10,915 nucleotides of DNA from JBQCEE01 sp051960575 (GTDB taxonomy: Bacteria; Actinomycetota; Actinomycetes; Mycobacteriales; Jatrophihabitantaceae), in assembly GCF_051960575.1 (NCBI RefSeq), contig NZ_JBQCEE010000048.1, positions 1-10,915 on the forward strand, in the 5' to 3' direction. A program made the translations under genes and the position numbers. Shown here one piece after another: positions 1 to 7,384 of the stretch. The notes below the pieces were generated by a model. It had not been told where the DNA came from, did not search any database, and was given only the letters and a program-made list of their open reading frames with translations. The number at the start of each line of letters is the position of its first letter. Position 1 is the stretch's first letter.

Positions 1-509
1 CGATCTCGCTCTGGCACGACGCGAACTCCGGCTGGTGGCCGTTCCTCTGGTTCACCGTCAAGGTGATCATCATCCTGTTCGTCTTCGTCTGGCTGCGCGG
101 CACGCTGCCCCGCCTGCGCTACGACCAGTTCATGGCGTTCGGCTGGAAGGTGCTCATCCCGATCAACCTGGTCTGGATCCTTGCGGTCACCTCGATCCGG
201 GTGCTGCGCGACCACGGCTGGTCGAACGTGAAGGCCACCTCGATCCCGCTCGCCGTGGTCGTGGTGATCCTGCTGATCGTCATCGCCGTCGCCGAACCGG
301 CGGCCGCGCGACGCCGGGCCGAGCGCCTCGCCGAGGACGAGGAGGCTGCGGCCGAGGAGCCGACCTTCCCGATCCCGCCGATGGACCTGCGGGTGCCGCC
401 GACGCCGGCCCGCCGGCTCGTGACCAGCGGCGCGCCGGGCGAGCTCGATGCCCCTGGCGGCTCGGGCGCCACCGCGTTCTCACTGCGGAAGGAGGACGAC
501 GATGTCTGA
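1..509 (+). CDS. nuoH: NADH-quinone oxidoreductase subunit H (NuoH), C-terminal part
   Basis: This is the 3' end of the gene for the membrane subunit that joins the hydrophilic and membrane arms of complex I and helps form the quinone site. The reading frame is open from base 3 and gives 168 residues before TGA; the start lies outside the window. The conserved NuoH C-terminal block is clear: two hydrophobic helices (fragment residues about 13-30 and 48-66) flank the family loop LRGTLPRLRYDQFMAFGWK, which matches the E. coli loop RASLPRPRYDQVMSFGWK. A further hydrophobic helix (about 81-97) follows, then a charged, Pro/Ala/Glu-rich tail (about 100-168) that is absent from E. coli NuoH and, from memory, usual in actinobacteria. 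The last 8 bases overlap the start of nuoI, which indicates translational coupling. Identification is firm; the function of the tail is unknown. Confidence 0.96.
   Translation, partial: ISLWHDANSGWWPFLWFTVKVIIILFVFVWLRGTLPRLRYDQFMAFGWKVLIPINLVWILAVTSIRVLRDHGWSNVKATSIPLAVVVVILLIVIAVAEPAAARRRAERLAEDEEAAAEEPTFPIPPMDLRVPPTPARRLVTSGAPGELDAPGGSGATAFSLRKEDDDV
489..495 (+). promoter_or_regulatory. Shine-Dalgarno site of nuoI
   Basis: A perfect AAGGAGG lies inside the end of nuoH, 6 bases before the ATG at 502. It decides the nuoI start against an upstream in-frame ATG at 448, which would add 18 residues of non-conserved sequence lying wholly within nuoH. Confidence 0.85.
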
Positions 510-1143
510 GCCGCACGGCACCGCGTCCGGTTTCGTCCAGGGCTTCGGCCTGACCTTCGGGACGATGTTCAAGCGGGTCTACACCCAGCAGTACCCGTTC
601 GACTACTACCCGCCGGCGCCGCGCTACCACGGCCGGCACGTGCTGAACCGGCACCCGGACGGCCTCGAGAAGTGCGTCGGCTGCGAGCTCTGCGCCTGGG
701 CCTGCCCGGCCGACGCGATCTACGTCGAGGGCGGCGACAACACCGAGACCGAGCGCTACTCGCCCGGCGAGCGGTACGGCAAGGTCTATCAGATCAACTA
801 TCTGCGCTGCATCTTCTGCGGGCTCTGCATCGAGGCCTGCCCGACGCGGTCGCTGACGATGTCGAACGAGTACGAGCTCGCCCTCGACAACCGCCAGGAC
901 CTGATCTACACCAAGGAACAGCTCATGGCGCCGCTGCTGCCCGGCATGGAGCAGCCGCCGCACCCGATGCGGCTCGGCGACGACGAGAAGGACTACTACA
1001 CCGTCGAGGCGCAGGCCCCGACGCAGGTCGGCGCGGTGCAGAGCCAGGCGAACAAGGCCGGCCGCCCGATCACCGGCATCGCGCACGACGTCGGCCGCCA
1101 GCACAACCCGTCGCGCGCCGTGCCGAAGGAGGTGCGCCCGTGA
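502..1143 (+). CDS. nuoI: NADH-quinone oxidoreductase subunit I (NuoI), 2x[4Fe-4S] ferredoxin-like
   Basis: NuoI carries clusters N6a and N6b, which pass electrons from the peripheral arm towards N2 and the quinone site, on the cytoplasmic face of complex I. The 213-residue product has both complete 8Fe ferredoxin motifs: CVGCELCAWACP (C58, C61, C64, C68) and CIFCGLCIEACP (C103, C106, C109, C113). An N-terminal stretch with TFGTMFKRVYTQQYPFDYYP resembles the membrane-anchoring segment of the family. E. coli NuoI is about 180 residues, so this one carries a hydrophilic C-terminal extension (roughly 160-213). ATG 502 is supported by AAGGAGG at 489-495. It overlaps nuoH by 8 bp and nuoJ by 4 bp. 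No cluster ligand is missing. Confidence 0.98.
   Translation: MSEPHGTASGFVQGFGLTFGTMFKRVYTQQYPFDYYPPAPRYHGRHVLNRHPDGLEKCVGCELCAWACPADAIYVEGGDNTETERYSPGERYGKVYQINYLRCIFCGLCIEACPTRSLTMSNEYELALDNRQDLIYTKEQLMAPLLPGMEQPPHPMRLGDDEKDYYTVEAQAPTQVGAVQSQANKAGRPITGIAHDVGRQHNPSRAVPKEVRP
1126..1132 (+). promoter_or_regulatory. Shine-Dalgarno site of nuoJ
   Basis: AAGGAGG near the end of nuoI sits 7 bases before GTG 1140. It fixes the nuoJ start, since the same frame stays open far upstream without any NuoJ-like sequence. Confidence 0.85.
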
Positions 1144-1946
1144 GCGCCCTGCACCAGGCCGCGCTCACCACCGTGCTCGCCGGCAAGCCGCTGACGCACG
1201 GCAACGTGCCGCTGGGCGAGGCCATCGCGTTCTGGATCCTCGGCCCGGTCGCCCTCGCCGGCGGCATCGGCACGATCTCGCTGCGCAACGCCATCCACTC
1301 GGCGCTGTCGCTGGTGGCCACGATGATGTGCCTCGGCGCGTTCTACGTGATCGAGCAGGGGCCGTTCCTCGGGCTCGTCCAGATCATCGTGTACACCGGC
1401 GCGATCATGATCCTGTTCCTGTTCGTGCTGATGCTCGTCGGACGCGACTCGAGCGACTCGATCGTCGAGACCCTTCGCGGCCAGCGCTGGGCGGCGCTGC
1501 TGTTCGGCCTGGGCTTCGCGCTGCTCGTGGCGATCGGCGTCGCGAAGGCGGTCGGCAACACCAAGCCTGCGGACCTGAACACGCCGAACGCCTCGGGACG
1601 CAACGTGCAGTCGATCGCCGAGGTGCTCTTCACCCGGTACCTGTTCGCCTTCGAGCTCACCTCGGCGCTGCTCATCGTCGCCGCCGTCGGCGCGATGATC
1701 CTCGCCCACATCGAGCGCGACGAGCCGAAGCGCACGCAGAAGTCCTACGCCCGCGAGCGCATCCGCTCGGGCCGGCCGCAGCCGCTGCCCGGCCCCGGCG
1801 TCTTCGCCACCCGCAACGCGGTCGGCACGCCGGCGCTGCTGCCCGACGGCTCGATCAGCCTCGAGTCGCTGCCGAGCACGATGCAACCGCACGATCAGCC
1901 GCAGTCCGAGGACCGCCCGGCACTCACCCCCGGGGAGTCGCGGTGA
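1140..1946 (+). CDS. nuoJ: NADH-quinone oxidoreductase subunit J (NuoJ)
   Basis: NuoJ is a small membrane subunit near the junction of the two arms of complex I; its third helix takes part in coupling quinone reduction to proton pumping. The 268-residue product has hydrophobic helices at about 27-43, 50-70, 77-100, 116-136 and 163-189. The third contains the conserved block QIIVYTGAIMILFLFVLML (81-99), including the tyrosine (Y85) of the family's flexible segment. E. coli NuoJ has about 184 residues; here a hydrophilic, Arg/Pro-rich tail of nearly 80 residues (191-268) follows the last helix. The GTG start overlaps the nuoI stop (GTGA) and has a strong ribosome binding site. The stop overlaps the nuoK start in the same way. 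Confidence 0.96.
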   Translation: MSALHQAALTTVLAGKPLTHGNVPLGEAIAFWILGPVALAGGIGTISLRNAIHSALSLVATMMCLGAFYVIEQGPFLGLVQIIVYTGAIMILFLFVLMLVGRDSSDSIVETLRGQRWAALLFGLGFALLVAIGVAKAVGNTKPADLNTPNASGRNVQSIAEVLFTRYLFAFELTSALLIVAAVGAMILAHIERDEPKRTQKSYARERIRSGRPQPLPGPGVFATRNAVGTPALLPDGSISLESLPSTMQPHDQPQSEDRPALTPGESR

Positions 1947-2242
1947 ACCCGACCTACTACCTGGTGCTGTCGGCGGCATTGTTCACCCTCGGCGCCGTCG
2001 GGGTGCTCGTGCGGCGCAACGCCATCGTCGTGTTCATGTGCGTCGAGCTGATGCTGAACGCGGTGAACCTGTCGCTGGTCACCTTCTCGCGCATCAACGG
2101 CAGCCTGGACGGCCAGATCATGGCGTTCTTCGTCATGACGGTCGCGGCCGCCGAGGTCGTGGTCGGCCTCGCGATCATCATGTCCATCTTCCGCACCCGC
2201 CGGTCGGCCTCCGTCGACGACGCCAACCTGCTCAAGTACTGA
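1943..2242 (+). CDS. nuoK: NADH-quinone oxidoreductase subunit K (NuoK)
   Basis: NuoK is the three-helix, MrpC-like subunit of the complex I membrane arm, forming part of the proton path between NuoJ and NuoN. The product is 99 residues, the usual length (about 100). Two buried glutamates central to the family are present: E35 in MCVELMLNAVNL and E71 in AAAEVVVGLAI, equivalent to E36 and E72 of E. coli NuoK. The GTG start shares four bases with the nuoJ stop and has GGGGAG 5 bases upstream (1932-1937). The gene is complete and ends 10 bp before nuoL. Identification is secure. Confidence 0.98.
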   Translation: MNPTYYLVLSAALFTLGAVGVLVRRNAIVVFMCVELMLNAVNLSLVTFSRINGSLDGQIMAFFVMTVAAAEVVVGLAIIMSIFRTRRSASVDDANLLKY

Positions 2243-2246
2243 GGGA
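2241..2246 (+). promoter_or_regulatory. Shine-Dalgarno site supporting the TTG start of nuoL
   Basis: GAGGGA, overlapping the nuoK stop codon, lies 6 bases before TTG 2253. The alternative ATG at 2268 has only GGGA directly abutting it, which is too close to act as a binding site, so TTG is preferred. Confidence 0.6.
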
Positions 2247-2252
2247 CAGCCG

Positions 2253-4166
2253 TTGACCGCCACGGGAATGCAGACCTACGCGTGGATCCTCGTCGCGCTG
2301 CCGCTGCTGTCGTCGTTCGTGCTGCTGGCCGGCGGACGCCGCACCGACCGCTGGGGGCACTGGCTCGGCGCTCTCGTGCCGGTCGTGCTGTTCGTCTACG
2401 CCGTCGCCCTGTTCTTCTCGGTGAAGCACCAGAGCGGTGAGCACCGCGAGATCACCCGCCACCTGTTCAGCTGGGTGCCGGTGGCCGGCTTCCACGTCGA
2501 CGCCGGGCTGCTCATCGACCCGCTGTCGATGGTGTTCGTCCTGCTCATCACCGGCGTCGGCTCGCTGATCCACATCTACGCCGCGGGCTACCTCGACCAC
2601 GACCCGAACCGGCGCCGCTTCTTCGGCTACTTCAACTTCTTCGTCGCGGCGATGCTGCTGCTGGTGCTGGCGAACAGCTACCTCGTGCTCTACGTCGGCT
2701 GGGAGGGCGTCGGTGTCGCGAGCTACCTGCTGATCTCGTACTACTACGACCGCAGCTCGGCGGCGACGGCCGGCAACAAGGCGTTCTTCGCCAACCGCGT
2801 GGGTGACGTCGGGCTGTCGATCGCGATCATGCTGATGTTCGCCTACTTCGGCAGCACCAGCTTCGCCGGCGTCTTCGCCCACTTCGGGGCGAGCGGCAAC
2901 ACCACCACGGGCGTCGCCACCGCCATCGCGCTCATGCTGCTGCTCGGCGCGTGCGGCAAGTCCGGCCAGTTCCCGCTGCAGAGCTGGCTGCCGGACGCGA
3001 TGGAGGGCCCGACGCCGGTGTCGGCGCTCATCCACGCCGCCACCATGGTCACCGCCGGCGTCTACCTCATCGTGCGCTCGCACCCGATCTTCGACGCCTC
3101 GCCCGCGGCCCGCACCGTCGTGGTGATCATCGGCGCGATCACGCTGCTCTACGGCTGCATCTGCGGCTGCGGCCAGGACGACCTCAAGCGCGTGCTGGCA
3201 TTCTCGACGGTGAGTCAGATCGGCTACATGTTCCTGGCCGCGGGGCTCGGCCCCGGCGTGTACGCGATCGCCATCATCCACCTGCTCGGCCACGGCTTCT
3301 TCAAGGCCGCGCTGTTCCTCTCGGCCGGCAACGTCATGCACGCGATGAACGACCGCATCGACATGCGGCGCTTCGGCGGCCTCGCCCGCGTCATGCCGAT
3401 CACCTTCGGCGTCTTCGCCTGCGGCTACCTCGCCATCATCGGCATGATCCCGTTCACCGGCTTCTTCACCAAGGACAAGATCATCGAGGCCGCCTTCGAC
3501 AAGGGCGGCACGTCCGGCTGGATCCTCGGCATCTGCGCCCTGCTCGGCGCCGGGCTCACCGCCTTCTACATGACGCGCGCCCTCGTGATGACCTTCTTCG
3601 GCGAGCGCCGGTGGGAGGACGACGTGCACCCGCACGAGGCCAAGCCGATCATGACGCTGCCCATCGCCGTACTCGGTCTGGCCTCGCTCGTCGGCGGTTA
3701 CCTGCTCGTCCTCAACGGCGGCATCCAGCACTGGCTCGAACCGTCGGTGGGCAAGAGCGTCGAGGTCGGCGTGCACACCATCTCGCCGGTCGTGCTGACG
3801 ATCATCACGCTGCTCGTCATGGCCCTCGGCGTGGCCGGCGGCTACGTCGCCTTCGGCACGCGCCCCGTGCCGATCGAGCCCCCGGTCGGCGTCTCGCCGA
3901 TCACCACCCTGTCGCGGCAGAAGCTGTACGCCGACGCGTTCAACGAGGCGGTGCTCATGCGTCCCGGCCAGTGGCTCACGCGGGCCTTGGTGTTCCTGGA
4001 CAACCGCGGCGTCGACGGCGCCGTCAACGGTCTGGCCGCGGGGCTCGGCGGGGGATCGGCGCGCCTGCGCCGCACGCAGACCGGCTTCGTCCGCAGCTAC
4101 GCACTGTCGATGCTCGGCGGCACCGTCGCCGTCCTCGCCGTCCTGTTGGCGGTGCGGTTCCAGTGA
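2253..4166 (+). CDS. nuoL: NADH-quinone oxidoreductase subunit L (NuoL), proton-pumping antiporter-like
   Basis: NuoL is the distal antiporter-like (MrpA-type) subunit of complex I and one of the three main proton channels. The 637-residue product is close to the E. coli length (613). Key charged residues are in place: E151 in GWEGVGVASYLL, K236 in GACGKSGQFPLQSWLPDAM, H343, H347 and K351 in HLLGHGFFKAALFL, and K407 in FFTKDK, corresponding to E144, K229, H334, H338, K342 and K399 of E. coli. The C-terminal region (about 555-637) should contain the long lateral helix and last membrane helix. The TTG start is chosen from the GAGGGA site. An unusual CICGC cluster (C302, C304, C306) precedes the conserved DDLKRVLAFSTVSQIGYM. 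The stop overlaps the nuoM start (GTGA). Confidence 0.97.
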   Translation: MTATGMQTYAWILVALPLLSSFVLLAGGRRTDRWGHWLGALVPVVLFVYAVALFFSVKHQSGEHREITRHLFSWVPVAGFHVDAGLLIDPLSMVFVLLITGVGSLIHIYAAGYLDHDPNRRRFFGYFNFFVAAMLLLVLANSYLVLYVGWEGVGVASYLLISYYYDRSSAATAGNKAFFANRVGDVGLSIAIMLMFAYFGSTSFAGVFAHFGASGNTTTGVATAIALMLLLGACGKSGQFPLQSWLPDAMEGPTPVSALIHAATMVTAGVYLIVRSHPIFDASPAARTVVVIIGAITLLYGCICGCGQDDLKRVLAFSTVSQIGYMFLAAGLGPGVYAIAIIHLLGHGFFKAALFLSAGNVMHAMNDRIDMRRFGGLARVMPITFGVFACGYLAIIGMIPFTGFFTKDKIIEAAFDKGGTSGWILGICALLGAGLTAFYMTRALVMTFFGERRWEDDVHPHEAKPIMTLPIAVLGLASLVGGYLLVLNGGIQHWLEPSVGKSVEVGVHTISPVVLTIITLLVMALGVAGGYVAFGTRPVPIEPPVGVSPITTLSRQKLYADAFNEAVLMRPGQWLTRALVFLDNRGVDGAVNGLAAGLGGGSARLRRTQTGFVRSYALSMLGGTVAVLAVLLAVRFQ

Positions 4167-5716
4167 GTGCTCACAACGCCGCCCTGCCGGTGCTGCTGGC
4201 GATCCCGCTCGTCGGCTCGCTGGTCTGCTTCTCGCTGAAGCCGGCCCAGGCGTTGCTGGCGAAGTTCGTCGCCTTCGGTGTGTCGATCGTCGTGCTCGTC
4301 TACACCGCGATCCTCGGGTTCAGCTTCGACGCGAACGGCGCGCGGTTCCAGTACGACGCCAGCTGGACGTGGATCAAGAGCTTCGGCGTGCACCTGGCCT
4401 TCGGCGTCGACGGCATCGCCCTGGTGCTCGTCGCGATGGCCGTGATCCTCGTGCCGGTGACGATCCTCGCGTCCTGGAACGCCTTCGACAGCAGGGCCGG
4501 CGCCGAGGACCTCACGCAGCCGCGGCGCAGCGTGCCGTCGTTCTTCGGGCTCGTGCTGCTGCTCGAGTTCTTCATGATCGGTGTCTTCGTCGTCACCGAC
4601 ATCTTCCTGTTCTACGTCTTCTTCGAAGTGCTGCTCGTGCCGGTGTACTTCATCATCGGCAGCTTCGGCGGCCCGCGCCGGCAGTACGCGGCGATGAAGT
4701 TCTTCCTGTACTCGTTCCTCGGCGGCCTGCTGATGCTGGCCTCGGTGATCGGCATCTACATCCACAGCGGCAAGCGCACCTTCGCCTTCAGCGAGCTCGT
4801 CGGCTCGCTGCCGAACGACACGACGCAGAAGTGGTTGTTCCTCGGGTTCTTCATCGCCTTCGCGATCAAGGCGCCGCTCGTGCCGTTCCACACCTGGCTG
4901 CCCGACGCCGGCGCCGAGGCGCCGATCGGCGGCGCGGTGCTGCTCGTCGGCGTGCTCGACAAGATCGGCACGTTCGGCTTCCTGCGCTACTGCATCCCGC
5001 TCTTCCCGGACGCGTCCAAGTACTTCGCGCCGACCATCCTGATTCTGTCGGTGATCGGCGTCCTCTACGCGGCGTTCCTCGCGATCGGCCAGCGCGACAT
5101 GAAGCGGCTGGTGGCCTACACGTCCATCGCGCACTTCGGCTTCATCGGCCTCGGCATCTTCGCGTTCACCACGCAGGGCCTGTCCGGCTCGGTGCTGTAC
5201 ATGGTCAACCACGGCTTCTCGACCGCGGCGCTGTTCTTCGTCGTCGGCTTCCTGATCAGCCGGGGCAAGAGCCGCAACGTCGACGACTACGGCGGCACCG
5301 CGAAGGCCACGCCGATCCTCGGCGGCTTCTTCCTGCTCGCCGGCCTCGCCACGCTGTCGCTGCCGGGTATGAGCACCTTCGTCAGCGAGTTCCTCGTGCT
5401 GGTCGGGTCGTTCACCCGGCACAAGGGGCTGGCGATCGTCGCCACCTTCGGCATCGTGCTCGCCGCGATCTACGTGCTCTACCTGTACCAGCGCGCGTTC
5501 CAGGGCCCGCAGAAGGAGAGCACCAGCCGCTTCCGCGACCTCAACCCGCGTGAGATCGCGGCGGTGGCACCGATGATCGCGCTGATCATCTTCCTCGGCA
5601 TCTACCCCAAGCCGGTGCTCGACATCATCAACCCGGCGGTGAAGGCCACGATGAGCGACCTGCACACGACCGATCCGAACCCGCCGCTGCAGACGGCGGC
5701 CGGAGGGAACCGATGA
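4163..5716 (+). CDS. nuoM: NADH-quinone oxidoreductase subunit M (NuoM), proton-pumping antiporter-like
   Basis: NuoM is the middle antiporter-like subunit of the complex I membrane arm. The 517-residue product is about the family length (E. coli 509). The pumping residues are conserved: E155 in FFEVLLVPVYF, K236 in AIKAPLVPFHTWLPDAG, K267 in GVLDKIGTFGFLRY and E409 in FVSEFLVLVG, matching E144, K234, K265 and E407 of E. coli. GTG 4163 overlaps the nuoL stop by four bases. No good Shine-Dalgarno is visible, so translation is probably coupled to nuoL. The final residues (about 495-517) form a short polar tail. The stop codon overlaps the ATG of nuoN. The gene is intact. Confidence 0.98.
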   Translation: MSAHNAALPVLLAIPLVGSLVCFSLKPAQALLAKFVAFGVSIVVLVYTAILGFSFDANGARFQYDASWTWIKSFGVHLAFGVDGIALVLVAMAVILVPVTILASWNAFDSRAGAEDLTQPRRSVPSFFGLVLLLEFFMIGVFVVTDIFLFYVFFEVLLVPVYFIIGSFGGPRRQYAAMKFFLYSFLGGLLMLASVIGIYIHSGKRTFAFSELVGSLPNDTTQKWLFLGFFIAFAIKAPLVPFHTWLPDAGAEAPIGGAVLLVGVLDKIGTFGFLRYCIPLFPDASKYFAPTILILSVIGVLYAAFLAIGQRDMKRLVAYTSIAHFGFIGLGIFAFTTQGLSGSVLYMVNHGFSTAALFFVVGFLISRGKSRNVDDYGGTAKATPILGGFFLLAGLATLSLPGMSTFVSEFLVLVGSFTRHKGLAIVATFGIVLAAIYVLYLYQRAFQGPQKESTSRFRDLNPREIAAVAPMIALIIFLGIYPKPVLDIINPAVKATMSDLHTTDPNPPLQTAAGGNR

Positions 5717-7302
5717 CGCTCGCGACGGCAGCCGCGCCGATCCTCACCATCCCGACGCCGCACGTCGACTACCAGGCGCTGCTGCCGGTCTTCATCGTGC
5801 TCGGCGCCGCGCTGGTCGGCGTCCTGGTCGAGGCCGCAGTGCCGCGCACCGAGCGGTTCCCGGCACAGCTCGTCGTCACCTTCGGCGGGCTCGTCGGCGG
5901 GCTCATCGCCGTGGTCGCCGAGCACTCGACCCGCGTCGCAACGCCCACCCCGGGCGACGGTGCGAGTGTGTCGTTCGCAGGCTCGCTCGCGCTCGACGGC
6001 GTCGGCTACTTCCTGCAGGGGACGATCCTGGCCCTCGCGATCGTCGGCACGCTGCTCATCGCCGAGCGGTCGGTCGACGTCGCGAGCCCGATCGTCGCGT
6101 CCGCCGCGCTCGTGGTCGGCTCGCCCGACGACCGCCGGCTCGCCCTCAGCGAGCGCGTGCAGACCGAGATCTTCCCGATGCTGTTGTTCGCGGTGAGCGG
6201 CATGCTCGTCTTCCCCGTCGCGAACAACCTGATCCTGCTCTTCGTCGCGCTCGAGGTGCTCTCGCTGCCGCTCTACCTCATGGCCGGCATGGCCAGGCGG
6301 CGTCGCCTGCTCTCGCAGGAAGCGGCGATGAAGTACTTCCTGCTCGGCGCGTTCGCGTCCGCGTTCCTGCTGTACGGCATCGCGCTGCTCTACGGCTACG
6401 CGAACACCGTCGACCTGCCCGGCATCCTCGCGGCGACGCGGGCGTCCGGGAAGTCCGACGTGCTGCTCTACGCGGGCATGGGCCTGCTGCTGGTCGGACT
6501 GCTGTTCAAGGCCGGCATCGCGCCGTTCCACAGTTGGACGCCGGACGTGTACCAGGGCTCGCCGACGCCGGTCACGGCATTCATGGCCGCGTGCACCAAG
6601 GTCGCTGCCTTCGGCGCCCTGCTGCGGGTGCTGTTCGTCGCCTTCAACACCACCTCGTGGGACTGGCGGCCGCTCATCTGGGCGGCGTCGATCGCGTCCA
6701 TGGTGGTGGGCGCGGTGCTCGCCCTGACGCAGACCGATCTCAAGCGCATCCTCGCGTACTCGTCGATCTCGCACGCCGGCTTCCTGCTGCTCGGCCTGGT
6801 CGACGTGACCCGCAAGGACAGCATCCAGGGCGTGCTGTTCTACCTGGTCGCCTACGGCTTCACCGTGCTCGCCGCGTTCGGCCTGCTCATGCTCGTCCGC
6901 AACGCCGACGGCGAGGCGACGCACCTGTCGCAGTGGACGGGACTGGCGAAGAAGAGCCCGATCGCCGCGCTGCTGATGACCGACTTCCTGCTGTCGATGG
7001 CCGGCATCCCGCTCACCGCCGGGTTCTCGGCGAAGTTCATCGTCTTCCGGGCGGCGTACCACAGCGCGGCCCCGCTGGTGGTCATCGCGCTGATCTGCTC
7101 GGCGATCGCGGCGTTCTTCTACCTGCGCATCATCGTGCTGATGTTCTTCGCCGACCCGCCCGAGGACGGCCCGACCATCGCGGTGCCTGGCTGGTCGACC
7201 ACCGTCGCCCTGACACTCGGCGTCTTCGCCACCGTCTTCCTCGGCATCTTCCCGGAGCCGATCATCAAGCTGGCCGGGCACATGTCCGTCCTGGTGGGGT
7301 GA
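5713..7302 (+). CDS. nuoN: NADH-quinone oxidoreductase subunit N (NuoN), proton-pumping antiporter-like
   Basis: NuoN is the third antiporter-like subunit, next to NuoK. The 529-residue product is longer than E. coli NuoN (485). Functional residues align with a steady offset: E181 (ALEVLSLPLYLM), K207 (MKYFLLG), K266 (FKAGIAPFHSWTPDVYQG), K296 and K441 (FSAKFIVF), against E133, K158, K217, K247 and K395. The extra length therefore lies almost wholly before E181, including a polar loop at about 136-151, as I recall for actinobacterial NuoN. ATG 5713 has GGAGGG at 5702-5707 and overlaps the nuoM stop by ATGA. This is the last nuo gene; a short hairpin follows its TGA. Confidence 0.98.
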   Translation: MTLATAAAPILTIPTPHVDYQALLPVFIVLGAALVGVLVEAAVPRTERFPAQLVVTFGGLVGGLIAVVAEHSTRVATPTPGDGASVSFAGSLALDGVGYFLQGTILALAIVGTLLIAERSVDVASPIVASAALVVGSPDDRRLALSERVQTEIFPMLLFAVSGMLVFPVANNLILLFVALEVLSLPLYLMAGMARRRRLLSQEAAMKYFLLGAFASAFLLYGIALLYGYANTVDLPGILAATRASGKSDVLLYAGMGLLLVGLLFKAGIAPFHSWTPDVYQGSPTPVTAFMAACTKVAAFGALLRVLFVAFNTTSWDWRPLIWAASIASMVVGAVLALTQTDLKRILAYSSISHAGFLLLGLVDVTRKDSIQGVLFYLVAYGFTVLAAFGLLMLVRNADGEATHLSQWTGLAKKSPIAALLMTDFLLSMAGIPLTAGFSAKFIVFRAAYHSAAPLVVIALICSAIAAFFYLRIIVLMFFADPPEDGPTIAVPGWSTTVALTLGVFATVFLGIFPEPIIKLAGHMSVLVG

Positions 7303-7304
7303 GT

Positions 7305-7322
7305 GCGGGTTTGTCCACCCGC
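7305..7322 (+). terminator. Small hairpin just after nuoN, possible weak terminator or pause
   Basis: GCGGGT (7305-7310) and ACCCGC (7317-7322) form a perfect 6-bp GC-rich stem with a 6-base loop, starting 2 bases after the nuoN stop. No T-run follows, so this is not a canonical intrinsic terminator. It could attenuate, or simply protect the 3' end of the nuo message, while letting some transcription run into the next gene. Confidence 0.3.
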
Positions 7323-7337
7323 CTGAACCTGCGCTGC

Positions 7338-7367
7338 CGACCTCCCGTGCAGCGTGGGTGGAGGTCG
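7338..7367 (+). promoter_or_regulatory. 8-bp inverted repeat in the nuoN-polyprenyl synthase spacer
   Basis: CGACCTCC (7338-7345) is perfectly complementary to GGAGGTCG (7360-7367), with a 14-base loop. The right arm holds the only GGAGG in the leader of the downstream gene. It could be a transcription-pausing hairpin, a sequestered ribosome binding site, or a dyad operator. An 8-bp GC-rich repeat can also arise by chance in this composition, so function is inferred only from position. Confidence 0.3.
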
Positions 7368-7384
7368 TCGGCGAAGATGGTGTC

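Noticed and set aside
448..501. Upstream ATG extension of nuoI
   Set aside because: It lies wholly within nuoH, the added residues are not NuoI-like, and a perfect ribosome binding site points to ATG 502.
2232..3776. Long antisense open frame opposite nuoL (about 514 codons)
   Set aside because: The translation is dominated by Arg, Ala, Glu, Asp, His and Gly with no domain pattern. Frames complementary to GC-rich genes stay open by codon bias.
4097..5665. Long antisense open frame opposite nuoM (about 522 codons)
   Set aside because: Highly charged low-complexity translation, the mirror of hydrophobic membrane-protein codons; nuoM on the + strand is intact and conserved.
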